64,000 nucleotides of DNA from JBBBNV01 sp037137075 (lineage in GTDB: Bacteria > Bacillota > Bacilli > Paenibacillales > NBRC-103111), in the NCBI RefSeq assembly GCF_037137075.1, contig NZ_JBBBNV010000009.1, positions 1 to 64,000 on the forward strand. Direction: 5' to 3'. The notes beneath the pieces were generated by a model that saw nothing but the letters and a program-made list of their open reading frames with translations, searched no databases and was not told the origin of the DNA. This document shows positions 8,533 through 17,499 of this stretch, one piece after another. Within the stretch, counting starts at the first letter, position 1. The number at the start of each line of letters is the position of its first letter. A program made the position numbers and the translations under genes.

Positions 8533-10056
8533 TTAATTTTGAACCGGCTCTGCTTTGCCGCCAAGCCGGACCTTCTCGAAGAAATGCTCGCCGCCCACTT
8601 GCCCGCCCTTGAGCACCAGCTCCAGGCCGTCAAACGGCAGGTCTTCGGAATACGCCTCGCACAACGGCGCTCCCGGGTCCAGCGCTGCCTTGCAGGACAA
8701 GGCGTAGACACCCAGCTCCCGGGTAATGTAGCCCGACGTATCGCCTCCGGCAATGACAATCCGCCGCAGGCCTGCAGCCCGCACCAGCTCCCGGGTCAGA
8801 CGGCCAAGCGCTCCGCCAAGCAGGCGGCCGCTTTCCTCCGGCTTGCAGCCTTGGGCCGCCAGGATGCTGCGAATGCGCCCGATGCTCTCATCCTGCGGAC
8901 CGGAGGCTGTATACAGCACGACACTGCGGCCGCTTTGCAGCAGGCACAGCGCCTCTGCCTTCACCTGAGCATGGGCGGCTTCAGAGGTTTCGGGCTGCAA
9001 AAGCTGATCCGCCGGAACACGGATACCCGCATGACCGGCCCGCAGCGCCGCCTGGATTTGCCGCTCGGTCACCGGCGAGCAGCTGCCGGAAACCGTAAGC
9101 AGCCGGTCCTCCTCGCCTACGGACGGTCCATCCGCACCAGCGTCTGCGGCTTCGTTCAGTAAGCCCGACGTTTTCCACCAGGAAGCCAGCGCGTACTCGA
9201 CGCCGGAAGAACCGACAACGAACAAGCTGTTCCCGGCAGCTGCCTCCTGCTGTGCTTCCTCCCAGATTAACCGGCCGGCTGTTTCCAGCCGCCGCTCGTC
9301 CAGCACATCAAACAGCACCAGCTTGGACCGTTCTGCTTGCAGCAGCTGCTCCAGCCGTCCGCGAACCCCTTCATAAGCACCGTCAAGCGCGACGATATCC
9401 AGCAGAGAGACCGGCAGCTCCGTTTGCTTCCGCAGATGCTCCCGCAGATCCGACTCGGCCATAGGCGTTACAGGGTGCCGTGACATCGTCGGATGGCGAT
9501 CCAGCCGGAACACAGCTTCCCCTCCGGCAGCCGCAAAATGATGCCCGAACACCGTATACCGGCGCAAATACGGGACACCTGCCAGCAGCGGAGTATAACG
9601 CCCGCCTCCAAACACGTCCCGTCCGATCTCCGCCGCTTTGCCGATGCTTCCCGTCTCCGGGGAGGAGTCGAAGGTAGAGCATACCTTATAATGAACAACC
9701 GCAGCCCCTGCGGTCTTCAGCGTTTCCAGCACCGGCCGCAGCTCCTGCTCCATCTGATCCGGCGTCAGCGAACGGCCCACTCCGGCCACCCCGAAGCAGC
9801 GAACAGTGGCAAAACGCTCCTGCAGCAGCTCTGCGGACGGTGGCGACAGGAATAAAACCGTCTTCAGCCCGGCACGGAACAGCGATTCCAGCACATCCGT
9901 CGACCCGGTGAAATCGTCCCCGTAGTAACACAGCAGCCTTCCGGGCCGGGACGAATCCTGCTCCTGTCCATGTGCTTTCTCCAAGGGAGCGGACAAGCCG
10001 GAAACCGCTTCTCCGGTTCCGCTGTACGCCCCCAGGCCTGGTTGACTTCCATTCAT
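8533..10056 (-). CDS. DUF1537 sugar-acid kinase (OiaK/OtnK-like)
   Basis: 507-residue ATP-dependent kinase of the four-carbon/branched acid sugar kinase family. The N-terminal substrate domain begins CYYGDDFTGSTDVLESLF (from about residue 43) and the C-terminal nucleotide domain carries VIAGGDTSGYITRELGV. About 40 N-terminal residues are a low-complexity extension. The ATG at 10056 has AAGGA 9 nt upstream and lies 5 bp from the RuBisCO-like gene's stop. Known members phosphorylate threonate, erythronate, 3-oxo-tetronate or 3-oxo-isoapionate; pairing with a RuBisCO-like protein and glycolate oxidase fits 3-oxo-isoapionate kinase (OiaK). The substrate is inference; the family is clear. Confidence 0.85.
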   Translation of the reverse strand: MNGSQPGLGAYSGTGEAVSGLSAPLEKAHGQEQDSSRPGRLLCYYGDDFTGSTDVLESLFRAGLKTVLFLSPPSAELLQERFATVRCFGVAGVGRSLTPDQMEQELRPVLETLKTAGAAVVHYKVCSTFDSSPETGSIGKAAEIGRDVFGGGRYTPLLAGVPYLRRYTVFGHHFAAAGGEAVFRLDRHPTMSRHPVTPMAESDLREHLRKQTELPVSLLDIVALDGAYEGVRGRLEQLLQAERSKLVLFDVLDERRLETAGRLIWEEAQQEAAAGNSLFVVGSSGVEYALASWWKTSGLLNEAADAGADGPSVGEEDRLLTVSGSCSPVTERQIQAALRAGHAGIRVPADQLLQPETSEAAHAQVKAEALCLLQSGRSVVLYTASGPQDESIGRIRSILAAQGCKPEESGRLLGGALGRLTRELVRAAGLRRIVIAGGDTSGYITRELGVYALSCKAALDPGAPLCEAYSEDLPFDGLELVLKGGQVGGEHFFEKVRLGGKAEPVQN

Positions 10057-10061
10057 TCCGC

Positions 10062-11321
10062 TCAGTCCTTCCCGAACTTCTCAATCGCCCGCTGCAGCAC
10101 AGGGTGACTCGCAGCGTATACCTCAAGCGGGATGCCCTGAACTGCCGCCTCCCAGCCCAGCTTCATGCTCTCGAAGCCTGCGGTCGCCCCATCAGGATGG
10201 GCAAGCATGCCGCCTCCCGCCAAATGCATGACATCCACCGATCCGGCAGCTGCATAAGTCGCCGGCGCCGAGCCCGCCCACTGCATGGAAGAAACAACCG
10301 GCATCGTCTGATAACCGCCCCAAAGCGGGGTCGTGCATGCCTCAATCGAGCGGGTGACGGAGGCGTTACTTTCGTAGAATTTGCTGTTTAGCCCGTTGAC
10401 ATGAAGCTGATCAGCCCCAGCCAGACGGCACAGCTTTTGGTAGGCGGTAAATTCAAGCCCCAGCCCCGGGCAGCGTGTCAGCATCCCCCACTGATTCCGA
10501 TGGCCGTGAATCGGCACCTCGCTGTAAGTGTTCAGATGCGCCAATCCGGCCAGACCGACGCTCATCACACTGACCATGACGCAGGTTCCTCCTGCCTTCA
10601 CGACCAGGTCATGATTGCGCTGCAGCTCATCAATATCGCCCGTAATGTTAAAGGCGTACATCAGCTTTTTGCCGGTGGCGTCCGCAGCCCGCTCTACAGC
10701 CTCCATAACCGCCTTGACCTTGTGCTCCAGCGGGGCGAACGGCGGATTTCCGTTTAACTCGTCATCCTTGATAAAATCCATTCCGGCCAGCGCCAGCCGC
10801 TCCACCAGTGCGGACAGCTGCTCCGGCGTCAGCCCGATGCTGGGCTTGACGATGGTGCCGAGAATCGGCCGATCGTAGACGCCCGTCAGCCTGCGAGTGC
10901 CTTCAATGCCAAATTTGGGGCCCGGATAACGGGCGGCAAAAGCCTCTGGCAGATCCAGGTCCATCAGGCGCAGCCCGGACAGCTCCTGCAGCTCATACAG
11001 ATTCCCCGCCACAGCGGACAGCAAATTCGGGATCGAAGGCCCGAAATTATGCAGCGGAAACGATACCTTAATCAATCCGCGCCGGAAACGGCCGTCATGT
11101 CCCGCCGGGGGCTTCGAGCCGGGAAGAGTCGGTGTATCCAGCTCCTCCAGGGGCTCAATAGACTCTACAATCGCCCCGTAGCGCTCCTTCAGCTCATCTG
11201 TCTCCCCAGGCACTGCCGTAAAGGTCCCGGTAGACTGTTCTCCGGCTATAACAGCAGCCGCACGCTCCAAGGAATACGGCGTTTCCGCCAAATAAGTGGC
11301 GATTACTCGTTCTTGCTGCAT
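10062..11321 (-). CDS. RuBisCO-like protein, probable OiaX-type transcarboxylase/hydrolase
   Basis: 419-residue RuBisCO large-subunit homologue. The carbamylated-Lys metal site is intact (FIKDDELN, K185 D187 E188); TIVKPSIG supplies the active-site Lys but the KPK motif is changed to KPS. IHGHRNQWG and NGLNSKFYE correspond to the active-site His and loop-6 regions. These changes exclude an ordinary CO2-fixing enzyme. In the known D-apionate pathway OiaX splits 3-oxo-isoapionate 4-phosphate into 3-phosphoglycerate and glycolate, which matches the neighbouring kinase and glycolate oxidase. An AGGGGAG site lies 7 nt before the ATG. Alternative: a methionine-salvage type, but no mtn genes are near. 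Confidence 0.8.
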   Translation of the reverse strand: MQQERVIATYLAETPYSLERAAAVIAGEQSTGTFTAVPGETDELKERYGAIVESIEPLEELDTPTLPGSKPPAGHDGRFRRGLIKVSFPLHNFGPSIPNLLSAVAGNLYELQELSGLRLMDLDLPEAFAARYPGPKFGIEGTRRLTGVYDRPILGTIVKPSIGLTPEQLSALVERLALAGMDFIKDDELNGNPPFAPLEHKVKAVMEAVERAADATGKKLMYAFNITGDIDELQRNHDLVVKAGGTCVMVSVMSVGLAGLAHLNTYSEVPIHGHRNQWGMLTRCPGLGLEFTAYQKLCRLAGADQLHVNGLNSKFYESNASVTRSIEACTTPLWGGYQTMPVVSSMQWAGSAPATYAAAGSVDVMHLAGGGMLAHPDGATAGFESMKLGWEAAVQGIPLEVYAASHPVLQRAIEKFGKD

Positions 11322-11402
11322 GGTGCTTCTCCCCTCTGCTTCACTTGCATATATTGTCCTCCCGAGGTTACGAGAGTCTTCTCCGGCATTCGGTAGGGAT
11401 AA

Positions 11403-11440
11403 GGCTGGAATGAAGCGCCGATCGCCGCTCCACTCCAGCC
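11403..11440 (-). other. Long hairpin in the 293-bp gap before the RuBisCO-like gene
   Basis: 15-bp stem (11403-11417 with 11426-11440) that is fully paired on the minus-strand transcript if G-U pairs are allowed. No T-run follows on that strand. It could stabilise or attenuate mRNA between the racemase-like and RuBisCO-like genes. The rest of 11322-11614 shows nothing else convincing. Confidence 0.4.
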
Positions 11441-11614
11441 CTGCCTCCGGTTTTTTTCACCGTTCTATAAAATTTAAACAGTCCGCTCTTTCTGAATTTC
11501 GAACGCATGAACGTCAGCCGGAACCGGATATCCTCCGGACTGTCCGCACCGCACAGCGCCTCACAGCACGCACTTGCGGCCGTGCCGCTCCCGGTTACAG
11601 GCCATCAGCCTGCC

Positions 11615-12295
11615 CTATGCCGTATGCCCTTGCTCCGCCGCAAGCTCCAGTGCGGCCTTTACGGCCTCTACGCCAAGACGCGGCGAAGACAGCACCGGCT
11701 TGCCGGTCTCCTCGCGCAGCTTGCTTTCCATCCGGGCCATGGATCCCTGCGCCAGCACGATGACATCAGCATCGCTGGCCGCACGCTTGGCCGTTTCCAG
11801 CAGGATGCGGTCATGCTCCTCCGGCTTGCCGCCGACCAGCGCGTCAAATGCGCCTTCCGCAAGACCGTTCACCAGCGTGACTTGCCGGCCGGCCAAATCC
11901 GCCTGCTTTTGGACCAGACGCATCGTTGGCTCCAGCGTAGAAGGCAGCGTCGCCAGCACGGCAATCCGGTCATAGCCAATCGCCGCTTTGGCTGCCATCG
12001 CCTCGTCAATTTTGACAATCGGCACGCCGATGAAGCCCCGTGCAGCATCCGCCACTTCTCCTACGGAAGAGCAGGTGTTCAAAATAACATCCGCGCCAAG
12101 CTCCTCGGCATGATGGAAATACTGAATCAGGCGGCGCGCCACGCCAGGCGGCACCTGCCCTGCTTTAACGACATCCCCGATCAGGCTGTCGTCGATAATA
12201 TTGACGAGCCTGCAGCCCGGCAGCACCTCTTGAAAAACCGCCTTAAGCGGGTCGGCCAGCCCCTGGCCGGTATAAACAGCAACAACCGTTTTCAT
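11615..12295 (-). CDS. Asp/Glu/hydantoin racemase-superfamily enzyme
   Basis: 226-residue two-lobed member of the Asp/Glu racemase superfamily. The first catalytic Cys is present (ILNTCSSVGE, Cys75), but the second, normally in a GCT/GCS motif, is Ser (VLAQGSMARM, Ser185). A single-Cys member suggests an isomerase, lyase or decarboxylase-like role rather than amino-acid racemisation. The ATG at 12295 is chosen for GGAGG 7 nt upstream. It sits between the GH127-like enzyme (12-bp gap) and the RuBisCO-like gene, so it most likely acts on a sugar or sugar-acid intermediate of this pathway. Specific substrate unknown. Confidence 0.75.
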   Translation of the reverse strand: MKTVVAVYTGQGLADPLKAVFQEVLPGCRLVNIIDDSLIGDVVKAGQVPPGVARRLIQYFHHAEELGADVILNTCSSVGEVADAARGFIGVPIVKIDEAMAAKAAIGYDRIAVLATLPSTLEPTMRLVQKQADLAGRQVTLVNGLAEGAFDALVGGKPEEHDRILLETAKRAASDADVIVLAQGSMARMESKLREETGKPVLSSPRLGVEAVKAALELAAEQGHTA

Positions 12296-12306
12296 GTTTC
12301 CGCCTC

Positions 12307-14040
12307 CTACCATACGATTTCTTTCTCCGGCCGGCGGTAGCTGCCCTCGCGCATCGGAGCCTGATCATATACCTTGCGGCCGCTGTACAGCGGCTTTTTC
12401 GTTCCTTCCGGACTAATGCCGACTACATCATCCCCGCGCCATATTGTTTCAAACGTTTGGCCTACCGCATTTTCAATCGTTTTGCGGTGGCTGATGGGGA
12501 AGGTGATCGTAATTTGTTCCCCTGCCTTCGCTTCGCCAAGCAAGAGGAAATGCTTATTGACCCAGCGGCTTGGCTCACGTCCGTTCCCTTCGGTAACCTG
12601 GCCGTCCAGCTCACGCACATACTGGATTTTGGTGAAGCCCGCCCACTCCGGAATCCGGACCTGAAGCCGTTTTACATCCTGATGCACATCGATGACCACC
12701 TTGCCCTCATGCGGCAAATAGCTGCTCACATCCAGCCATTTGGAGCCCCGGTTCAGCAGGAAGTTGACACTCACGGTGCCGTCCTTCTCCGTGACCGTGT
12801 TGCTCCAGCCCATGAACAAGCCGCGCGTGCCGGAGCCCAGGCAGCAAATTTGCAAATCGCTCGTATGCCCGCGGCCCTCGATGACGTCACAGACGAAGTC
12901 GTTCGGAGCCGAATAGCCGGCGAAAGCGCCCTTCGAGCGCTGCGCTACCTTGAAGAAGGTTTTGCTTGCCGGAATGTCGCCGGACTTGCTGTCGCTCTCC
13001 TCCACCCAGCTCAAATCCAGCAGCTGCGATTCGGTGAGATGGTTGCGCAGGAACCGCTCCACGATCCCCCAGTACTCCACATATCCGCTCTTCGCCAGCG
13101 AGATGCCTGTTGCGATGAGGTCCACCAGCGAGCACGTTTCATGCTCGTAAGCCTGCTCATGCAGGTCGCCGGGCGTCCAGCCGAAGGCCGTGCACTTGGT
13201 CAAAGCCCAGTCATAGCTTTTCTTCACCCAAGCGATGGTTGCGGCATTTCCTGTAAACATGCCAAAACGCGCGATTGCATCCAGCGTGCCAAGGCGGGTA
13301 TGGAAATGTCCGCTCCGGTAGGCCAGAGAATCGTTAAAGCTGCCGTCCGGGTTGAAGACGCCGCTGCGTTCCATAATCAGCGCGGTGAAAAACTCGCACA
13401 GCTCCAGCGCATCCGGATTGCCCGTCAGCTCATGATATTTCAGAAGCGGCATCACCAGGCGCCCGCAGAAGGCGGCCGGGTCCGGGGCAAGACGCAGTTG
13501 AACTCCGTTGCTGGACGGCCATCCGCCCTCTTTATATTCGGAAGCCGGATAATACCAGATATCCCGCTCCTTAATCGCGATCCGCTTGAGCGCAGCTACA
13601 TGACGATCCGCGGCTTCCTTCACCTTCAGATCGCCGGTATCCAAATACCAGGTCGTTAAGGAAAGAATCACCGCGCGCTGGTCGATCAGATTCGCGTTCG
13701 TATCCCAGCGGTGTACCGGATTCAACTGACGATAGCTCATTCCGTCCTCCTTGAAAAAGGACAGCAGGTTTTCCCGGTACTTCTCCTCAACCTCCTTGCC
13801 GTACTCCTCGCCCGACATGTGCCGGGCCAGAATAAGACCGTCGATCATCCGGCCGTGCGAGGAGCCGTAGTCCCAGTCGCCGTGCGTCATAAAAGCAGGC
13901 TTGTGCATCAAATCCGCAGCAAAAAACGGAATGCCGTTATAATCCTCGTCCGCCATGCCAATCATGGCGTTAATGGCGTGTCCAGCGCGCTCCTCCAGCA
14001 TCAGGGTATCGGGAATAAGCTTTTTCGTTTGGTTGTCCAT
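12307..14040 (-). CDS. GH127-like (DUF1680) glycoside hydrolase
   Basis: 577-residue (alpha/alpha)6-barrel protein with C-terminal beta-domains. The zinc-thiolate site known from GH127 beta-L-arabinofuranosidases is visible: Glu301 and Cys303 in HETCSLVD and the pair Cys399-Cys400 in LQICCLGSG, one of which would be the nucleophile. No signal peptide is seen, so it is cytoplasmic and would act on an imported oligosaccharide. The ATG at 14040 follows AAAGGA by about 9 nt and is 1 bp past the response-regulator stop. Overall similarity to GH127 appears limited, and since an apiose or arabinose linkage could be the target, it may represent a divergent subfamily. Confidence 0.75.
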   Translation of the reverse strand: MDNQTKKLIPDTLMLEERAGHAINAMIGMADEDYNGIPFFAADLMHKPAFMTHGDWDYGSSHGRMIDGLILARHMSGEEYGKEVEEKYRENLLSFFKEDGMSYRQLNPVHRWDTNANLIDQRAVILSLTTWYLDTGDLKVKEAADRHVAALKRIAIKERDIWYYPASEYKEGGWPSSNGVQLRLAPDPAAFCGRLVMPLLKYHELTGNPDALELCEFFTALIMERSGVFNPDGSFNDSLAYRSGHFHTRLGTLDAIARFGMFTGNAATIAWVKKSYDWALTKCTAFGWTPGDLHEQAYEHETCSLVDLIATGISLAKSGYVEYWGIVERFLRNHLTESQLLDLSWVEESDSKSGDIPASKTFFKVAQRSKGAFAGYSAPNDFVCDVIEGRGHTSDLQICCLGSGTRGLFMGWSNTVTEKDGTVSVNFLLNRGSKWLDVSSYLPHEGKVVIDVHQDVKRLQVRIPEWAGFTKIQYVRELDGQVTEGNGREPSRWVNKHFLLLGEAKAGEQITITFPISHRKTIENAVGQTFETIWRGDDVVGISPEGTKKPLYSGRKVYDQAPMREGSYRRPEKEIVW

Positions 14041-14041
14041 G

Positions 14042-15661
14042 TCATAACATCCTTTCTTCACTGCGTTGTACGGCAAGCCGGTACTGGCCAATAGTGAGAC
14101 CTGTTTTCTTTTTAAAAATTTGGCTGAAATACCGGTAATCCTCATAGCCGACCTTTTGCGCAATTTCGTAGTTTTTATAGGCAGAGTGCTTCATAAGCTC
14201 TTTGGATTTGCTAATCCGGTAATCGGTTAAATAATCGACGAAATTATGGCCCGTCATTTTTTTGAACAAGCGGCTCAAATAATCGGTATTCATAAAATAA
14301 CCGGCCGCGATCTGATGCAGCGTAAGCGGCTGATCGTAATGAGCTTCAACCAGCTTCTGCACCTCCCGGACAACCTTCTCGCCATGCTTTTCCCCCAAGC
14401 TGCCGGTGCTTGCCGCGCTTGCCAGCGCGCCGGGGATAATAACGCTTTCGAACAAAGCCTTCACTGAAGCCGCATCGCTTCGGCAGCTAATCATCTCGGC
14501 ATAGGCCAGCACCGGCTTGCCGCACGCCTCCTCCAGCCCAATTCCGCCGGTTTGCAGCTGCTTCTCTATGGCATGAAGAAGCATTGCGGCGCTTCGCTGC
14601 ATGTGCTCCACAGACGCGGACTCCCCGCTGAATGCGGCAAACAGCCGCTCGAAATTCGAGGCGGCCGCCGTCCGGCTTCCCAGCTGTAGCGCTAACAAGA
14701 AAGCATCCTCCAGCTCCTGCGGATAAACAGGAGAAGGACAGCCGGGGTCCTTCCCGGCAGTCCGGATAACCCCCTGCTCCAGCAGCCTTTTCTGCTTCAA
14801 AGCCTGCTTGCCCTCGGCATACGCCGACCGGATAGCGCCGGACATCTCCCGGCTTCCGACCGCCATGAGAATGCTGCTTGCCCCGAGACTGAAGCTCACT
14901 CCGGCTGCCTGCTTCAAGGCCGTTTGCAGCTGCTGCCCCAGCTTCAGCAAATGCTCCGGTATGAGCCGCTCCCCTGTAACCATGACGACGATTTCCCGGG
15001 AAGGGCCGGGCGCCGACGTGATCCCGGCCTCCCAGCGCCCGCCGAACAGGAACGGCCTGCTGCGCTGAAGCGCTTCTAGAACAGGAGCCGCCAGAGCACG
15101 ATGGTCAAAGGCGTCCCGGTATACGTCCGGCTGCCCGGCCAGCACCGCCAGCTGCACGGTGGAGCTGCCGCCGGATGGAAGCCACGCCGCCGGAAGCGGC
15201 TGCTCTGCCGTCTCCTCCTGAAACAGCAGCCGATGAAGCAGCGCTTCCCTGCCGCCCTCAGCCGGAGCCTCCCGCTCTGCATCCCGCCGGTCCAGCTCGG
15301 CGACGGCTTTGTCCAGCACTGCCGCAAGCTCTTCCTTCTTCACCGGCTTAAGCAGGTAATCGAACGCCTTATGCCGGATGGCCTCCTTCGTGTATTCGAA
15401 ATCGGAATACCCGCTGACCACCACCTTGAGCAGATCCGGCGCAGCTTGATGCAGCAGGGCCAGCAAAGCCTTGCCGTCCACCTCTGGCATCCGCATGTCC
15501 ATAAACAGCAAATCCGGCTGCAGCGCCATCACCAGCTCATATGCCTCCTGGCCGTCCCCGGCTTCCCCCGCAAGCACGAGATTGTAGCGTTCCCATGGAA
15601 TCGATTGAATAATTCCCCGGCGAATCCACTTCTCGTCATCCACAATGACAACCTTCCGCAT
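14042..15661 (-). CDS. YesN-type response regulator (REC + AraC HTH)
   Basis: 539-residue transcription factor. The N-terminal receiver domain shows VIVDDEKWIRRG and the phospho-acceptor in LLFMDMRMPE (about Asp55); a ~250-residue middle region follows, then a C-terminal AraC-type double HTH (LTLHQIAAGYFMNTDYLSRLFKKMTG and KVGYEDYRYFSQIFKKKTG). ATG at 15661 chosen for GGGAGGT 7 nt upstream; the frame is open further but without a site. It lies between the permease genes and the hydrolase gene, separated from its likely partner kinase (19223-21070). It probably activates this operon in response to the imported sugar. Confidence 0.9.
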   Translation of the reverse strand: MRKVVIVDDEKWIRRGIIQSIPWERYNLVLAGEAGDGQEAYELVMALQPDLLFMDMRMPEVDGKALLALLHQAAPDLLKVVVSGYSDFEYTKEAIRHKAFDYLLKPVKKEELAAVLDKAVAELDRRDAEREAPAEGGREALLHRLLFQEETAEQPLPAAWLPSGGSSTVQLAVLAGQPDVYRDAFDHRALAAPVLEALQRSRPFLFGGRWEAGITSAPGPSREIVVMVTGERLIPEHLLKLGQQLQTALKQAAGVSFSLGASSILMAVGSREMSGAIRSAYAEGKQALKQKRLLEQGVIRTAGKDPGCPSPVYPQELEDAFLLALQLGSRTAAASNFERLFAAFSGESASVEHMQRSAAMLLHAIEKQLQTGGIGLEEACGKPVLAYAEMISCRSDAASVKALFESVIIPGALASAASTGSLGEKHGEKVVREVQKLVEAHYDQPLTLHQIAAGYFMNTDYLSRLFKKMTGHNFVDYLTDYRISKSKELMKHSAYKNYEIAQKVGYEDYRYFSQIFKKKTGLTIGQYRLAVQRSEERML

Positions 15662-15721
15662 GGACGCGACCTCCCGTGTGTGTAATGGCTGCAGGTGACG
15701 GAGCCGTTGCTTTTGCATCGC

Positions 15722-16546
15722 TCAGCCCTTCAGCGAGCCCGCCGTCAAGCCTTCAATAATATATTTTTGCAGCAGCAAATATACAAGCAGCACAGGGGCA
15801 ATAACAACAATCATGAAGGCAAAAACAACGCCCCAGTTCGTGCTGTACATCGTCACGAAATTGAATATTTGCAGCACAATGGTCCACTTCGTACTGTCGG
15901 TCATTAAGTAGAACGGACCGAAAAAGTCGTTCCATACCGACACCATCACAACGATGGTCACTGTCACAAGCACGGTCATGAGCAGCGGAAGAATCATTTG
16001 CACGAACAGGCGGAAGTAGCTGCAGCCCTCCATCAGCGCGGCCTCATCCAGCTCCCGCGGAATCGATTTCATAAACCCGACCAGCAGAAACACCGAGAAC
16101 GGGAGCAGCACGGCGGTATAATACATCACCAGACTAAGGTAAGTGCCGCGAATATGGAGCAGCCCCATCAGTTCAATCGTAGGCACAATAGAAACCGGAA
16201 CGATTAACCCCATAATGAACAGGAAGTACACGCCCCGCAGCAGCTTGCTGTCCCGGCGCTGAATAATGAACGCCGCCATAGAGGCGAACAAATTCACACA
16301 AATGACCACCAGGCCGGAGATTAAAAAGCTGTTCGCAAACCCCCTCAGAATATGGGCCTGCCCGAAAATATCCTTGTAATTGCTGAAGTGCCACTCCGAC
16401 GGAAGCGACAGGCCGAACAAGGCCGATTCCCGGATATCCTTGAACGAATTAATCAGGATCATGACGAACGGAATGAGAATGACCAGCGCGCAGCATACGG
16501 CGACAAGCTCCAGAGCAAGAAGCACAGCACGTTTTTTCCGGCTCAC
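15722..16546 (-). CDS. Carbohydrate ABC transporter permease (MalG-like)
   Basis: 274-residue inner-membrane permease with six predicted transmembrane segments and the EAA loop (IPRELDEAALMEGCSYFRLF) that docks the ATPase. Its start overlaps the upstream permease stop by 4 bp (ATGA), so the two are coupled. It forms the CUT1-type channel with the next gene. No ATPase gene is present; in Firmicutes a shared MsmX-type ATPase usually serves such systems. Confidence 0.92.
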   Translation of the reverse strand: MSRKKRAVLLALELVAVCCALVILIPFVMILINSFKDIRESALFGLSLPSEWHFSNYKDIFGQAHILRGFANSFLISGLVVICVNLFASMAAFIIQRRDSKLLRGVYFLFIMGLIVPVSIVPTIELMGLLHIRGTYLSLVMYYTAVLLPFSVFLLVGFMKSIPRELDEAALMEGCSYFRLFVQMILPLLMTVLVTVTIVVMVSVWNDFFGPFYLMTDSTKWTIVLQIFNFVTMYSTNWGVVFAFMIVVIAPVLLVYLLLQKYIIEGLTAGSLKG

Positions 16547-17412
16547 ATCTCCACCTCCCTGCGCTTCATGCCCATCAAGACAGGCACGCCGACAAGCGTG
16601 ACGAGCACGAACAAGACCACATTGACCGCTGTAGCGTAACCGAACTCGCCGGAGCTGAACATGCTGCGGATATACGTGAAGAACACTTCCGTCGTATAAC
16701 CCGGTCCGCCCTCAGTCAGTACCATAACCATTTCAAATACTTTCATGGAGCCGATCATCGACAGCAGCACATTTACGGTAAACGCAGGCGCCAGCAGCGG
16801 AAACACGATGTGGCGGAAGCGGTTCCAGTAGGTGGCGCCGTCAATGGAGGCGCTTTCGGTCAGATCCTTCGGAATGAACTGCAAGCCGGCCAAATAGACA
16901 ACCATCGCAAACCCCGCCACCCGCCAAATGTCCGTGGCGATAATCGAAAACAGGGCGTAGGCCGGGTCATTGAGCCAGTCCTGCGCCAGGCTGCCCAGCC
17001 CGACAGCACGCAGCAGCTCATTCACAATGCCGTGCTCCGGATGATAAATCGCCCGGAAAATGTACCCGATAACAATTGGCGCAATCACATAAGGAAGAAA
17101 AAACACCATCCTTAGCAGGTTGCGCAGCTTCAGAGCCTCATTTAGCACCAAGGCCAGAGCGAGACCGCAAACATTTTGCAGCACTGTGACCGCCGCCGCA
17201 AAAATGAGCGTATTGGACAGCGCTGTTGTAAGCCGCGGCTCCTGAAACAGCTCCACATAGTTAGCAAATCCGACAAACCGGATATCCGGGGCGTTAATGT
17301 TCCAATCGGTAAAGCTGTAATAAAACCCAATTAAGGTCGGGGTTATAAAGAACAGCAGAAACACCGCCAGCGCCGGAAACGAAAAATAAAGCGGGTACCT
17401 TTGTTTGCCCAC
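16543..17412 (-). CDS. Carbohydrate ABC transporter permease (MalF-like)
   Basis: 289-residue permease with six predicted membrane helices and an EAA-type motif (IPKDLTESASIDGATYWNRF). The N-terminus YPLYFSFPALAVFLLFFITP is the usual first helix of the MalF/UgpA group. It overlaps the MalG-like gene by 4 bp and follows the binding-protein gene after an 87-bp gap. It imports an oligo- or monosaccharide for the enzymes downstream. Confidence 0.92.
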   Translation of the reverse strand: MGKQRYPLYFSFPALAVFLLFFITPTLIGFYYSFTDWNINAPDIRFVGFANYVELFQEPRLTTALSNTLIFAAAVTVLQNVCGLALALVLNEALKLRNLLRMVFFLPYVIAPIVIGYIFRAIYHPEHGIVNELLRAVGLGSLAQDWLNDPAYALFSIIATDIWRVAGFAMVVYLAGLQFIPKDLTESASIDGATYWNRFRHIVFPLLAPAFTVNVLLSMIGSMKVFEMVMVLTEGGPGYTTEVFFTYIRSMFSSGEFGYATAVNVVLFVLVTLVGVPVLMGMKRREVEM

Positions 17413-17499
17413 GCCTGCCCCTCCTTCCTTGTATACACTGCGCAGCCCGGCCGGATTCGGGAGAATTCCCGTCCCGGCCGTGTCTGCGGCAGAAGCATG

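Noticed and set aside
10062..11321. Carbon-fixing RuBisCO
   Set aside because: The KPK motif is altered, there is no phosphoribulokinase, and the context is catabolic.
12457..13659. 400-codon plus-strand frame opposite the GH127-like gene
   Set aside because: Opposite strand to a gene with clear motifs and an operon position; residues look like reversed coding bias.
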